Below are positions 23,174 through 31,493 of a DNA stretch of 43,825 nt, one piece after another. This DNA is from a virus, in IMG/VR virus record IMGVR_UViG_3300036820_000332, positions 1 through 43,825 of that record; one strand, 5' to 3'. Position 1 is the first letter of the stretch; each line of letters starts with the position of its first letter. The position numbers and the translations under genes are program-made. Below the pieces are notes generated by a model, which had not been told where the DNA came from, ran no database searches, and worked only from the letters and a program-made list of their open reading frames with translations.

Positions 23174-24853
23174 ATGCCGTCATATACATCGAGCATACAA
23201 GTTTTGAACAACGACCATGACATCACCAGCACGGTGCAGTTCGACAGCACCTTCAATGTACAGTCGGTATTAACGAAGCAGCGCGGCCAGTTCCAATTTA
23301 ACGTCAAGGCCCCGCAAGCGCCCACGCTCCCGGCCAACCTCCCGCAAGTCGGCGACGACATCTACGTTAAGTACACCATCAACGGCATCAACAAGCTCAT
23401 CTTCGGCGGTACGCTTGTCACCAGCGAGCCAATCGTAGATGGCCAGAGCGGCGGCGTCGTCCTTCTCTATCAGATGACGGCGATGGACTGGGGCTACTTG
23501 CTCGATTCGAAGCTCGTGAAGAAAAACTACGCCGCGATGGACCCGCACGACATCGTCGTCGATCTTATCGACAATTTCTGTCCCTCCGGCCTCGGCATCA
23601 CGACGAACCACGTGCAGGTTGGAAACTTTCAGGTCTCCTCGATCCAGTTCAATTACCGGCCGGTCAGCCAGGCCCTCCAAGCGCTCGCGCAGCTCATCGG
23701 CTGGGACTGGTACGTTGACGCCGACAAAGACCTCCACTTCTATTTCGCCGAAGGAGATGCAGCCAGCAGCTCCGAAATCATCCCGGCTCCTATCACCATC
23801 GACGACACCAGCGGCGAAATCGAATGGCCATCGCTCGACGTACAAGTCGATATCACCAACATGAAGAACAGCGGGTACGTGGTCGGCGGCACGTATGCCA
23901 AGGATTTCGTTCTCGATCCGAATCCCAACGCCACGCCACCGCAATACGCGCCAGTGGACGTGTACACCAGCGTCGCCGGTACCTTCGTCTATCCGCTCGC
24001 CTACCCCTATGACCAGAGCACGCTGACCGTCACGCTCGCCGGTGTCGGCCAATCGATCGGCACCGACCAGCAGACCGACCCCACGACCGTTGAGGTGCTC
24101 TACAACGATTCCGGCCGCTTCATCCGCTTCACGAGCGATCCCGGCGACGGCAACCAGATCATCGTACAGGGCGAGGCACAGATACCGATCCTCGCGCACG
24201 TTTCCAATCCCGCCTCGATAGCCCAGATGGCCGACCTGTTCGGCACCGACGGTGAAGTCCAGGACTCGATCATCGATTCCACCATCCTCAGTGTTCAGGA
24301 AGCGCAAGCCCGCGCGCAAGCCGAAATCGACATGTTCGGCCACCCGGTCTACACCGTGAAATTCAACACCATCAGCGAATACACCAACGAACTCACGATC
24401 GGGCAGCAGATCACCCTCAATTCCGCGAAATTCGGCGTCTCCAACAAGACGCTCATCATCAAGCAAATCAATTTCGTTGCCTACAGCCCGATGCAGCTTG
24501 AAGCCCAAGTCCAATGCCTCGGTTCGCAAACGGTCTCGTACAACGACATCATGCTGCAACTGTTGCAGAAGGATACGGCGCAAAACTCGACTTCCGACTC
24601 CACCGTGCTTCAGGAGCTTATCCCCATCGAGGAAGAACTCGCCCTCTCGGACTCGATTACAATTACGGGAGCAGCGGGACCGTATGTGTGGGCGCCAGCA
24701 CCATCCGAAGCGCAGAGCGCGGAGGGCGGCGCGATGTACGGTTCGTTCGGATACGGCGGCTTCGCCTATGGCGGCGGCTTGCCCTATGCGGACGATGCGC
24801 CCGCGACGACACCATTGCCAGTTATTCGATGGGGATTTTTCACGTACGCATGA
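23174..24853 (+). CDS. tail tip / baseplate hub protein
   Basis: This 559-residue protein begins MPSYTSSIQVLNNDHDITST. It contains DDIYVKYTINGINKLIFGGT, a hub-like pattern, then DIVVDLIDNFCPSG and LAQLIGWDWYVDADKDLHF, as in phage tail-associated gp27-like hub proteins. The C-terminal 60 residues are Gly/Tyr-rich (GSFGYGGFAYGGGLPYADDA). It starts three bases after the tape measure stop and ends in an ATGA overlap. Distal tail protein is an alternative label. Confidence 0.72.
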   Translation: MPSYTSSIQVLNNDHDITSTVQFDSTFNVQSVLTKQRGQFQFNVKAPQAPTLPANLPQVGDDIYVKYTINGINKLIFGGTLVTSEPIVDGQSGGVVLLYQMTAMDWGYLLDSKLVKKNYAAMDPHDIVVDLIDNFCPSGLGITTNHVQVGNFQVSSIQFNYRPVSQALQALAQLIGWDWYVDADKDLHFYFAEGDAASSSEIIPAPITIDDTSGEIEWPSLDVQVDITNMKNSGYVVGGTYAKDFVLDPNPNATPPQYAPVDVYTSVAGTFVYPLAYPYDQSTLTVTLAGVGQSIGTDQQTDPTTVEVLYNDSGRFIRFTSDPGDGNQIIVQGEAQIPILAHVSNPASIAQMADLFGTDGEVQDSIIDSTILSVQEAQARAQAEIDMFGHPVYTVKFNTISEYTNELTIGQQITLNSAKFGVSNKTLIIKQINFVAYSPMQLEAQVQCLGSQTVSYNDIMLQLLQKDTAQNSTSDSTVLQELIPIEEELALSDSITITGAAGPYVWAPAPSEAQSAEGGAMYGSFGYGGFAYGGGLPYADDAPATTPLPVIRWGFFTYA

Positions 24854-25494
24854 GCAATCAAACGAACATACGAGAGAGAACGATCCGCGTCAGCGGGCGC
24901 ATCAAGATAGATACCTACCGCGCGGGGATGGTTGATCAGGCCGCGCTCTATTTGGAGCAGATCGCCGGCTACAAGAAATTGCTCGCGAGCGTTCCGTCAG
25001 ACGAGTTTTCACAATTTCTCCGGCGCCGCATTGAAGAGGCCACGAAAACACTTCAGGAGATCAAGGCGCGCTATTTTCTCGGCACGGCGGTCGAGTGTCC
25101 AAACCTCATCATGGGCGGCTCGGGCTATGGCCTCGACATCATCATTCAGCGCCTAGTCGGACTGAACACCTATTCGCTCAACATCACCTATGGCGAGATC
25201 GGCACCGGCTCGACCACGCCCGCACTTTCCGACACCGGACTTACCGCTCCCACGAATCGAGCGGCCGTTGGTTTTCAGCAGGATTACGGGCAAACCGACG
25301 CCATCGTGCAGTTCTTCTTTTCCGATTCGCAGCTCGATAACCAGACCTACAACGAGTTCGGCACGTTCATTGACGGCACCACGACCATCGGCTCGGGCCA
25401 GATTTTCAATCACGCGCTTCTGTCACCGGCATACGAAAAAACGGCGGGAACGGATACGACCGTTCAGGTGGACATCAATGTCGCCAATTCCTGA
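24850..25494 (+). CDS. tail tip / fibre attachment protein
   Basis: This is a 214-residue protein. The N-terminal half is helical (DQAALYLEQIAGYKKLLASV). The second half is a beta domain with LNITYGEIGTGSTTPALSDT and QQDYGQTDAIVQFFFSD, resembling baseplate or fibre-attachment domains. It is coupled to the hub gene by an ATGA overlap and followed after three bases by the large fibre, so it probably links the two. No enzymatic motif is visible. Confidence 0.62.
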   Translation: MSNQTNIRERTIRVSGRIKIDTYRAGMVDQAALYLEQIAGYKKLLASVPSDEFSQFLRRRIEEATKTLQEIKARYFLGTAVECPNLIMGGSGYGLDIIIQRLVGLNTYSLNITYGEIGTGSTTPALSDTGLTAPTNRAAVGFQQDYGQTDAIVQFFFSDSQLDNQTYNEFGTFIDGTTTIGSGQIFNHALLSPAYEKTAGTDTTVQVDINVANS

Positions 25495-25497
25495 TTT

Positions 25498-27396
25498 ATG
25501 CGCTCCTTTCGCGTCATCGCCGGTCAGACAGGATTTCCGTCTCAATTCGACAATTTGCGGCATGACGCGCGTGGCGCCTCGTTCATGCTCGGACATCAGC
25601 AACTCGGCGCATTGGCGCTTCCGACCGCGCCCACCAACAGTCAGACGCTCACCCTCACGATCAATGGCGTTGCTATCGTGCTCACGGCCGTGGGGACGAT
25701 CGGGAGTGCCGCCGGCAATGTGCTCAACCCCGGCACCGCAGCGGGTTTCGCCGCAAACGTGCTCGCGCTCCTCAACCAACCGCAGACCACGACCGGCAAC
25801 GCCGTCGCGCTTTCAGCCGCAGATCAGCAGTTCCTGAGCTATCTGTCGTTCTCGCTCGTCGGCACCACGATCACGATCAGCAGCAGCAACAATTCCCTCT
25901 ACGCGCCGCTCACATCATTCACCGCCGCGACAACCGTCACCGGTGCGAGCTGGACGGCGCAAACCATGCAGCTCTATGTCGAGCCCGGCGTCGTCTATGT
26001 GAACGGCACGCGCGTCATCTTCGCCGGCGGCTCGACGCCGACCGTCACCGCTCCGAGTTCGCATCCGCGCATCGACGTGCTCACCGTGGACAACACCGGG
26101 ACGCTCGCCTGGACGACGGGCACCGAGAACGCATCCCCATCAGCGCCGACCTATCCTGCCGATAAGGTCGCTCTGTGTGAGCTATACAACGTGGTTGGCG
26201 AGACGGCGCTGTACGACCTCGAAAACGAGCAGAGCGGGCAGGGGTATATATCGAACGACGTGCGAGCCATCCTCGGTATGCCGTTCAACCCCGGCGCCAT
26301 TCCCGATTCGCTCATTCCGTCATCCGCCAGCACGCTCGACCTCGGCAGCTCAGGGAACCCGTGGCGCAACATTTATGGCAATGGCTCAAACTTGACCGGC
26401 ATCAACACGTCGTACGCCGGCCTGACCGGCTTCCTCGCGGCCGAAGCGGTTGCTGCGAATGCGGCCGTCGCGGCCGGTTATTACCAGAGCGACGGCGGCA
26501 TCATGTTCGATACGACAGCGAACGGTTCGGTGGTCACGTCGGGCGGTGTGGGCACCATCTCCTTCACCGTCGCCAGCAATTCCAATCGTCTATTACTGGT
26601 TTTCCTTTCTGGAAGTGGAAACATCAGTCCGCCAGGAGGGCTCGCTTACAACGGCGTAAGCATGACCGGACTGGATAGCTTTTCGTATAACGCAAGCGAT
26701 ACGGGCGCACCTGGCGCTTCGGCTATTCTCGTCGCGCCATCCACAGGAACGAACAATCTCACGTTCAGTGGCTCGACGACCGCGACGTATTACTACTACA
26801 TCGTCTCGCTCTATAACTGCGCGCAAAGCGGCCAACCCGACAATCACGGAACCGTTGCGGGAACCGGGACTAGCGCGACCCAGACGCTGTCCATCGTCCC
26901 GAATAACTACGGCGAGGTCATAGTTTCCGCCTCGTCTACCAGCGCAACGGGGTCAATTCAGTGGGAAAACACTGGGAGCAATACCGGCATGCACTTTGGC
27001 GACAGCGGCAAAATCTTTCCTCTCGAATCAATGTCCGTGAGCTGGACGGGAAGCACCGGATGGACACTGTCTATAGCGGTAAAGCCCTATACGGCGGCAT
27101 CATTGGGCTACGTCGTCAACGCTAGCGCATCGAACGCATCGACCGGATATACCGACAATTACACTGGCTACCGCTCAAGCGCCTTCATCGGGTTCGTCAA
27201 CGCTTCCGCCATCGCCGGTGGTTCCGTCACGGTCGCGCTGTCGGGCGTCCTCGGGTCGTTCTCGTCGCTCCTCGCCGGCGCGCAATATTATCTGTCGAAT
27301 ACCGGCGGTGCGATCGCCACGACGGCTGGAAGCATCACGAGAAAGCTCGGCATCGCCATATCCACAACCCAGCTCGTGGTCACGAATATCTGGTGA
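25498..27396 (+). CDS. large tail fibre / receptor-binding protein
   Basis: This 632-residue protein begins MRSFRVIAGQTGFPSQFDNL. Residues 30-300 form Thr/Ala-rich beta segments with a VEPGVVYVNGTRVIFAGG domain common in phage fibres, then a STLDLGSSGNPWRNIYGNGS trimer-type motif. Residues ~340-520 form a beta-sandwich like that of the protein at 10796. The C-terminus is another Ser/Ala-rich beta domain. Its position at the end of the tail module suggests host recognition. There is no signal peptide, unlike the fibre-like protein at 9100. Confidence 0.75.
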   Translation: MRSFRVIAGQTGFPSQFDNLRHDARGASFMLGHQQLGALALPTAPTNSQTLTLTINGVAIVLTAVGTIGSAAGNVLNPGTAAGFAANVLALLNQPQTTTGNAVALSAADQQFLSYLSFSLVGTTITISSSNNSLYAPLTSFTAATTVTGASWTAQTMQLYVEPGVVYVNGTRVIFAGGSTPTVTAPSSHPRIDVLTVDNTGTLAWTTGTENASPSAPTYPADKVALCELYNVVGETALYDLENEQSGQGYISNDVRAILGMPFNPGAIPDSLIPSSASTLDLGSSGNPWRNIYGNGSNLTGINTSYAGLTGFLAAEAVAANAAVAAGYYQSDGGIMFDTTANGSVVTSGGVGTISFTVASNSNRLLLVFLSGSGNISPPGGLAYNGVSMTGLDSFSYNASDTGAPGASAILVAPSTGTNNLTFSGSTTATYYYYIVSLYNCAQSGQPDNHGTVAGTGTSATQTLSIVPNNYGEVIVSASSTSATGSIQWENTGSNTGMHFGDSGKIFPLESMSVSWTGSTGWTLSIAVKPYTAASLGYVVNASASNASTGYTDNYTGYRSSAFIGFVNASAIAGGSVTVALSGVLGSFSSLLAGAQYYLSNTGGAIATTAGSITRKLGIAISTTQLVVTNIW

Positions 27397-27402
27397 GGCA
27401 GG

Positions 27403-27411
27403 TGCTATAAT
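27403..27411 (+). promoter_or_regulatory. extended -10 promoter, near-leaderless
   Basis: TGCTATAAT, a perfect extended -10, ends eight bases before ATG 27420 of the lysin gene. It gives the lysis genes an independent near-leaderless transcript. Confidence 0.65.
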
Positions 27412-27419
27412 TTACCTGT

Positions 27420-28517
27420 ATGGCTTCGCTGAAGGTCATCCTGATAGCCAACGCCTGCCAGTGGGTTTCGTGGGCCGACAAGATCGCTGCCATCAAGGCG
27501 TTCTACGCGCCGCTCGTCGAGCTCCAGATTGACATCAAATACACCGACTTTCAGGACATCCCGCTCGGCAGTTATCCGGGCAGCGTCACCGTTTTCGGCC
27601 CCAATGGAACGACCGACGTTCCCGGCACTGATCTTGAGATCGACCAGACCTGGTTCAACGACAACATCGGCCCGCTCATCACCGGCTACGACATCGCCGT
27701 ATTTCAAGCCGCCAATGTCGCCGCGACGGGCCTGCCGCTCGGCATCAAGTTCGAAGAACTGAATGGGACGTGGTGCGCCGAGACGTTCGTGCCGGCCGAG
27801 GACAATGTGTACGTGCTGCCGCCGCTGCCCGGTGCGAGCATCGGCGTCAATCTCGGCAACGAGGCGATCATAGACATCGAGCACGAAATATCGCACGCGC
27901 TCTATTCGATCGCCGGGCAGACGGACAACACGCACCTCTACTTCTACGCCAACAACTTCGCGCGCGTGCTCACGGACATCAAGCTGCCCAACCAAAGTGC
28001 GCTCATTTCCCTTTATCAGAACGTCATCGCCGACCTTCAGTCGGAGCTCGGCATTATCAAGCAACAGCAATCAACCGCCGATATGGAACCATCCCAAACC
28101 GCACAGGCGCCCGCAGGAGCCACACAGACCCCAACCACGACCGAACCGTCATTTCCTGCTAAAATCGTGTCCTGGGCCAATATAATCGCGCAAGAGGAAG
28201 GCGCCGTGGCCGAACTCAACAATCCGGGCAATCTCGGCTATGCGTCCCTCACGCAATCGTGGGGAGCGATCCAAGGCCCCGCGAAAGGCGACGGCGGCTA
28301 TCTCGCGCAGTTCCCGACCTACGAGGCGGGCTACACGGCGCTTTGCAATTTTCTGGTACTCGGCTGCGAAGACCAACTCGCCGATTTCCACAACGCGCGC
28401 ACGCTTGCGGCCTTCACCAATGTCTATGCAGACAATCCCCCGACGGGTTATCTGGATGTCATCGTCGAGGCGATGGGAGGCGACCCGAACGTTCAGATCA
28501 GCACCTTCCTGAATTAG
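27420..28517 (+). CDS. endolysin candidate: HExxH metalloprotease plus muramidase-like domain
   Basis: This is a 365-residue protein. The N-terminal ~205 residues are a protease-like domain with zinc motif HEISH (155-159) in a helix after a beta region. A Gln/Thr/Pro-rich linker spans about 214-245. The C-terminal domain contains AQEEGAVAELNNPGNLGY, with NNPGNL at 267-272, and FPTYEAGYTAL, which resembles phage muramidase or transglycosylase domains. The adjacent holin gene supports a lysis role, most simply cleavage of peptide and glycan parts of peptidoglycan. The protease part could instead be tail-related. No signal peptide is seen. Confidence 0.65.
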   Translation: MASLKVILIANACQWVSWADKIAAIKAFYAPLVELQIDIKYTDFQDIPLGSYPGSVTVFGPNGTTDVPGTDLEIDQTWFNDNIGPLITGYDIAVFQAANVAATGLPLGIKFEELNGTWCAETFVPAEDNVYVLPPLPGASIGVNLGNEAIIDIEHEISHALYSIAGQTDNTHLYFYANNFARVLTDIKLPNQSALISLYQNVIADLQSELGIIKQQQSTADMEPSQTAQAPAGATQTPTTTEPSFPAKIVSWANIIAQEEGAVAELNNPGNLGYASLTQSWGAIQGPAKGDGGYLAQFPTYEAGYTALCNFLVLGCEDQLADFHNARTLAAFTNVYADNPPTGYLDVIVEAMGGDPNVQISTFLN

Positions 28518-28551
28518 CGGTCGATTTTATTCGCCAATCATTCGTATCTGT

Positions 28552-28731
28552 ATGACATCAGGAGAACTCACCTCGATCGCGTCCGTCATCATCATGGTGT
28601 TCGGCGCGCTCGGCATCACCATCGATCCGTCGCTCATCCAGGGCTCACTCGCCGGCATCGTGTCTATCATCGGCGTCGCGACCGCTGTGTGGACTTGGTA
28701 CAAGCACCGGCAGGTGGTTGCTGCCCAGTAG
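28552..28731 (+). CDS. holin
   Basis: This 59-residue protein has two hydrophobic helices, LTSIASVIIMVFGALGIT and LAGIVSIIGVATAVWTWY, joined by a short IDPSL turn, and a charged C-terminus (KHRQVVAAQ). That fits small phage holins, which permeabilise the inner membrane so that the lysin can act. It lies 34 bases after the lysin gene and before a strong hairpin that ends the phage module. ATG 28552 is in GTATG context with no Shine-Dalgarno sequence. Confidence 0.75.
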   Translation: MTSGELTSIASVIIMVFGALGITIDPSLIQGSLAGIVSIIGVATAVWTWYKHRQVVAAQ

Positions 28732-28785
28732 ACACAGACGGGCTTTCGCGGCCTCGGGACGGAAGACCTAACAAGCGTAATTGGA

Positions 28786-28811
28786 CGAAGAGCCCAAATC
28801 AGGGCTCTTCG
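28786..28811. terminator. hairpin ending the virion/lysis module
   Basis: CGAAGAGCCC (28786-28795) and GGGCTCTTCG (28802-28811) form a perfect ten-pair stem with a six-base loop. The T tract is weak. It separates phage-style genes from the accessory envelope block. Confidence 0.7.
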
Positions 28812-28846
28812 TGATATTAGGCCAAATACCCATACATACGCAGACG

Positions 28847-28932
28847 TTGCATTTCTTAATCAGTTTTCCCTTTACTTTGTTCAAACCACGACGCATCGTT
28901 TCGCGAAAATAGGGAGTGGCAGCAAATGCCAC
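28847..28932 (+). promoter_or_regulatory. promoter region of accessory envelope block
   Basis: TTGCAT (28847-28852) and TTTACT (28871-28876) form a -35/-10 pair with an 18-base spacer. TTTCGCGAAA (28899-28908) is a perfect ten-base palindrome, a possible operator. GTGGCA/TGCCAC (28916-28932) forms a hairpin just upstream of the GGGGGGA ribosome binding site of the first gene. The -35 matches that of the moron-like gene at 7997. Confidence 0.45.
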
Positions 28933-28953
28933 ATCCATGGGGGGACGGTGCAT

Positions 28954-29520
28954 ATGTTTACAACTGGAGCAGCGAGAGCGCTGCTGAGCATGGCGGCTTG
29001 CGTTGCATCGGCCGTCTTCTTATACGCCGAATCGGCACAAGCTAACTGCACGCCAGGTGTGAGTTGCGGAGGCAGCAGCAGACCGATTGTTCGCCCGCAA
29101 GTTCGTCCTCAAATGCGACCACAAGTCGGGCGCCCAGGCACGCAAGGCGGGGCAGTCATGGGCGCGCGTCCCGGATTTCAAAATCGCGGTGGTATGGCGA
29201 ATCGGAGTTTTCGTGGCCGCGCCTTCGGCAGTTTTTCCCCATATGAGCACCAACGATGGGCAGGCGGCCATTGGCACAATGAATGGCATGCCGGACGCAT
29301 GGGCTGGTGGTGGGAAGTGGATGGGGCCTGGTACCTGTATAACGACCCGATCTATCCATTTCCCGACTATGTCGCCGATTTCGTGGATGAGCCGGCCGCC
29401 ACAGCGGCCGATCAATCTGGGCAGCTTTGGTATTTTTGCGACGCCAGTCAGACCTTCTTTCCCTACGTGAACGCGTGTCCCGGCGGGTGGCGAGCAATGC
29501 CAGCCGGCGCTGCACCCTAA
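28954..29520 (+). CDS. secreted Trp/Tyr-rich protein
   Basis: This 188-residue protein has a signal peptide (MFTTGAARALLSMAACVASA to about AQA), then a Pro/Arg-rich linker, then a domain with WAGGHWHNEWHAGRMGWWWE, AWYLYNDPIYPFPDY and CDASQTFFPYVNACPGGWR. Proteins of this style are common in the periplasm of alpha- and gammaproteobacteria, where their function is unknown. A GGGGGGA ribosome binding site lies eight bases before ATG 28954. It is the first of five envelope genes in tandem and is probably host-derived. Confidence 0.7.
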   Translation: MFTTGAARALLSMAACVASAVFLYAESAQANCTPGVSCGGSSRPIVRPQVRPQMRPQVGRPGTQGGAVMGARPGFQNRGGMANRSFRGRAFGSFSPYEHQRWAGGHWHNEWHAGRMGWWWEVDGAWYLYNDPIYPFPDYVADFVDEPAATAADQSGQLWYFCDASQTFFPYVNACPGGWRAMPAGAAP

Positions 29521-29578
29521 TTTCGGTCGTACGGGCGCTTACACTAATCAGAAACTTCACACGAATTCGGAGGAACAC

Positions 29579-30049
29579 GTGAATTTCAAAAAAGCAGGCG
29601 TGGCGGCCTTCACCGCTACTGCCTTCCTTCTCGCTGCGTGCGCGGCTCCCCCAATGGGACCAACGGTCGCGGTCATGCCATCGCCCAGCAAGCCGATGGA
29701 CATATTCCAACGCGATAGCGCCGACTGCCAGCAGTATGCACAAGGCATCGCTCAGCAAACGGTCGATCAGACCAATCAACAGGTGGCGGGCCAAATAATC
29801 ATTGGCGCGCTCCTTGGTGCCGCGCTCGGCGGACTTGCGGGCGGAGCCGGGAGAGCGGTTGCGACCGGCGCAGCGGCTGGAGCGATGGTCGGCACCGCTG
29901 TTGCCGCCGATGCTGCGCCGTGGGCACAGCTATCGATCCAGCAGCAGTATGACATCGCATATTCGCAATGCATGTACTCTCGCGGCGACCAGGTGCCCGG
30001 GTATGTGCAACGGTATACGCTGCCGCCGCCACCGCCGCCTCGCAGCTAA
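29579..30049 (+). CDS. glycine-zipper lipoprotein
   Basis: This 156-residue protein has a lipoprotein signal (FTATAFLLAACA, lipobox LAAC). Its middle is a glycine zipper (IIIGALLGAALGGLAGGAGR followed by ATGAAAGAMVGTAVA) like those of proteobacterial outer-membrane lipoproteins that oligomerise in membranes. The C-terminal YSQCMYSRGDQVPGY and polyproline end are also typical of that group. It starts with GTG seven bases after GGAGG. It would sit in the inner leaflet of the outer membrane. An exclusion or stability role is inference. Confidence 0.78.
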   Translation: MNFKKAGVAAFTATAFLLAACAAPPMGPTVAVMPSPSKPMDIFQRDSADCQQYAQGIAQQTVDQTNQQVAGQIIIGALLGAALGGLAGGAGRAVATGAAAGAMVGTAVAADAAPWAQLSIQQQYDIAYSQCMYSRGDQVPGYVQRYTLPPPPPPRS

Positions 30050-30072
30050 CACAAGCGCTCAAGGGGGAGAAC

Positions 30073-30444
30073 ATGAAAGGGCTAGCGATCATTCTGAACG
30101 TGTTTATTCCCGGCGTCGGCAGTTTCGTCGTAGGGAAGCCAGGTCAAGGCATCGCGCAAATTTTGCTTTACGCGCTTGGCATAGTCCTATGCTTCACCGT
30201 CATCGGGGTTATTGTTGGCGCCCCATTGTGCTTCGGAATTTGGATCTGGGGCATCGTGACGGCGGCCAGCAGCGGCCAGCAACAGCAGCCGCAGATCATC
30301 ATTCAGCAGAATGTCACTCACGGCGTCGCGAGCCATACGGTTTCGCCGAACGGCGTCGAATATCGCAATCAGCCGCTTGCCGCTAACAGAGATGCTTCGC
30401 TTCTCGACGCCACACCGCGAGTCACGCAAACGAGAACCGACTAG
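30073..30444 (+). CDS. TM2-like small membrane protein
   Basis: This 123-residue protein begins MKGLAIILNVFIPGVGSFVV and GKPGQGIAQILLYALG, then has further hydrophobic helices to about residue 60. The PGVGSFxxGKPGxG pattern resembles TM2 or Pmp3-like two-helix membrane proteins. The C-terminal half is Gln-rich and soluble. GGGGGAGA precedes ATG 30073. The gene at 31494 has a related N-terminus (MGKPGKALFAFLLQ), so the block contains two members of one fold. Confidence 0.65.
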   Translation: MKGLAIILNVFIPGVGSFVVGKPGQGIAQILLYALGIVLCFTVIGVIVGAPLCFGIWIWGIVTAASSGQQQQPQIIIQQNVTHGVASHTVSPNGVEYRNQPLAANRDASLLDATPRVTQTRTD

Positions 30445-30454
30445 GTTTTTTACG

Positions 30455-31447
30455 ATGCGACCGCACCCAACGCGGATAATCCGCGCTTTATTTCTTGTCG
30501 CGGGCCTCCTCTTTGCGACGAATGCGGCGCACGCGCAGCTCGGGCTCCCTGATTGTCCGGCGCCGGCCCAATGGACGAGCGCCGGCATCGGAATGACGTG
30601 TCAATGTCCGGATGGCACAAACTTAGGGTTAGGACAGAGTTGTCCCGCCGCAGCGCCAGAAGTTCCGCAGCTACCACCGGGCGCGCAAATGTGCGCCAAT
30701 GGCAATTGGTGTAACGCAGGTATGCACTGTTCGACCGATTTTCCGGATAAGTGCGAGCGCGATCTCCAACCGGGCGAAGTGTATTGCGGTCCGGGACGAT
30801 CTTGTAATGCAGGAACCTATTGCAGTCGCGACGGCATTCATTGCACACCCGAAGGTCAAGTGGATTGCGGCAATTATTCCTGTCCAACCGGATTGCAATG
30901 CGCACCGGACGGTCAACCACAACAGTGTGTTCGTGAAGCAGATCGTAAGCCACAAGTTGATCCGAATGATCCAGAAACGTGGCCACCCTTCAAATGCGGC
31001 GATCACAACTGTCCCGGAAATACGGCATGTACTCGCCAAAAGACCTGTGAGCGCTTCGCTTTTAATCGCGATCAGGGTATCGGACGGTGGGGCGAAATTC
31101 GATATACCGGTGCAGGCAAACGGCTTCGCCCGCATGCTGGCAACTCCCGAACGTTTCACTTACTCTCGAAACGACATTGGTTTTTTCCGGAAGGCGGAGG
31201 GTACGAAGGAAGGATTCGAGAACGCCTAAAGAATGAACTCGGCGACCTCATATCACAGATCATCTATTTCTCTGTCATTTGCCGCAGCGAAAATATCAAC
31301 CCTGACAATGGCGACACACCTGTCGTCGAATTCACTAATATTGACCCCGCTACCAACCCGGTAGCGACTCAGTTGCCCCCGATCAATCAAGACGATACCC
31401 CTGATAGCGACGACGTTCTTGCCGAAACTTGCAGTTCGGACGATTAA
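30455..31447 (+). CDS. secreted cysteine-rich repeat protein
   Basis: This frame encodes 330 residues with a signal peptide (RALFLVAGLLFATNAAHA) and then cysteine repeats about 30-35 residues long (CANGNWCNAGMHC, CGPGRSCNAGTYC, CGNYSCPTGLQC, CGDHNCPGNTAC). These are disulphide-rich modules seen in proteobacterial secreted proteins. From about 31,060 to 31,229 another frame looks more coding-like than the annotated one, so two compensating indels may have scrambled this part. No strong ribosome binding site is visible at ATG 30455. Confidence 0.6.
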   Translation: MRPHPTRIIRALFLVAGLLFATNAAHAQLGLPDCPAPAQWTSAGIGMTCQCPDGTNLGLGQSCPAAAPEVPQLPPGAQMCANGNWCNAGMHCSTDFPDKCERDLQPGEVYCGPGRSCNAGTYCSRDGIHCTPEGQVDCGNYSCPTGLQCAPDGQPQQCVREADRKPQVDPNDPETWPPFKCGDHNCPGNTACTRQKTCERFAFNRDQGIGRWGEIRYTGAGKRLRPHAGNSRTFHLLSKRHWFFPEGGGYEGRIRERLKNELGDLISQIIYFSVICRSENINPDNGDTPVVEFTNIDPATNPVATQLPPINQDDTPDSDDVLAETCSSDD

Positions 31448-31493
31448 CCTCGGCGCGCATTATTGACCAAAAGAACGATCTAGGGAGGGGGCC

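Noticed and set aside
23270-24583. A 437-codon open frame on the minus strand across the tail hub gene
   Set aside because: Same type of shadow: its composition follows the opposite frame and no start signal is present.
28768-28953. A 61-codon frame on the minus strand after the holin gene
   Set aside because: It reads through the terminator hairpin and promoter region and has no ribosome binding site or motif.
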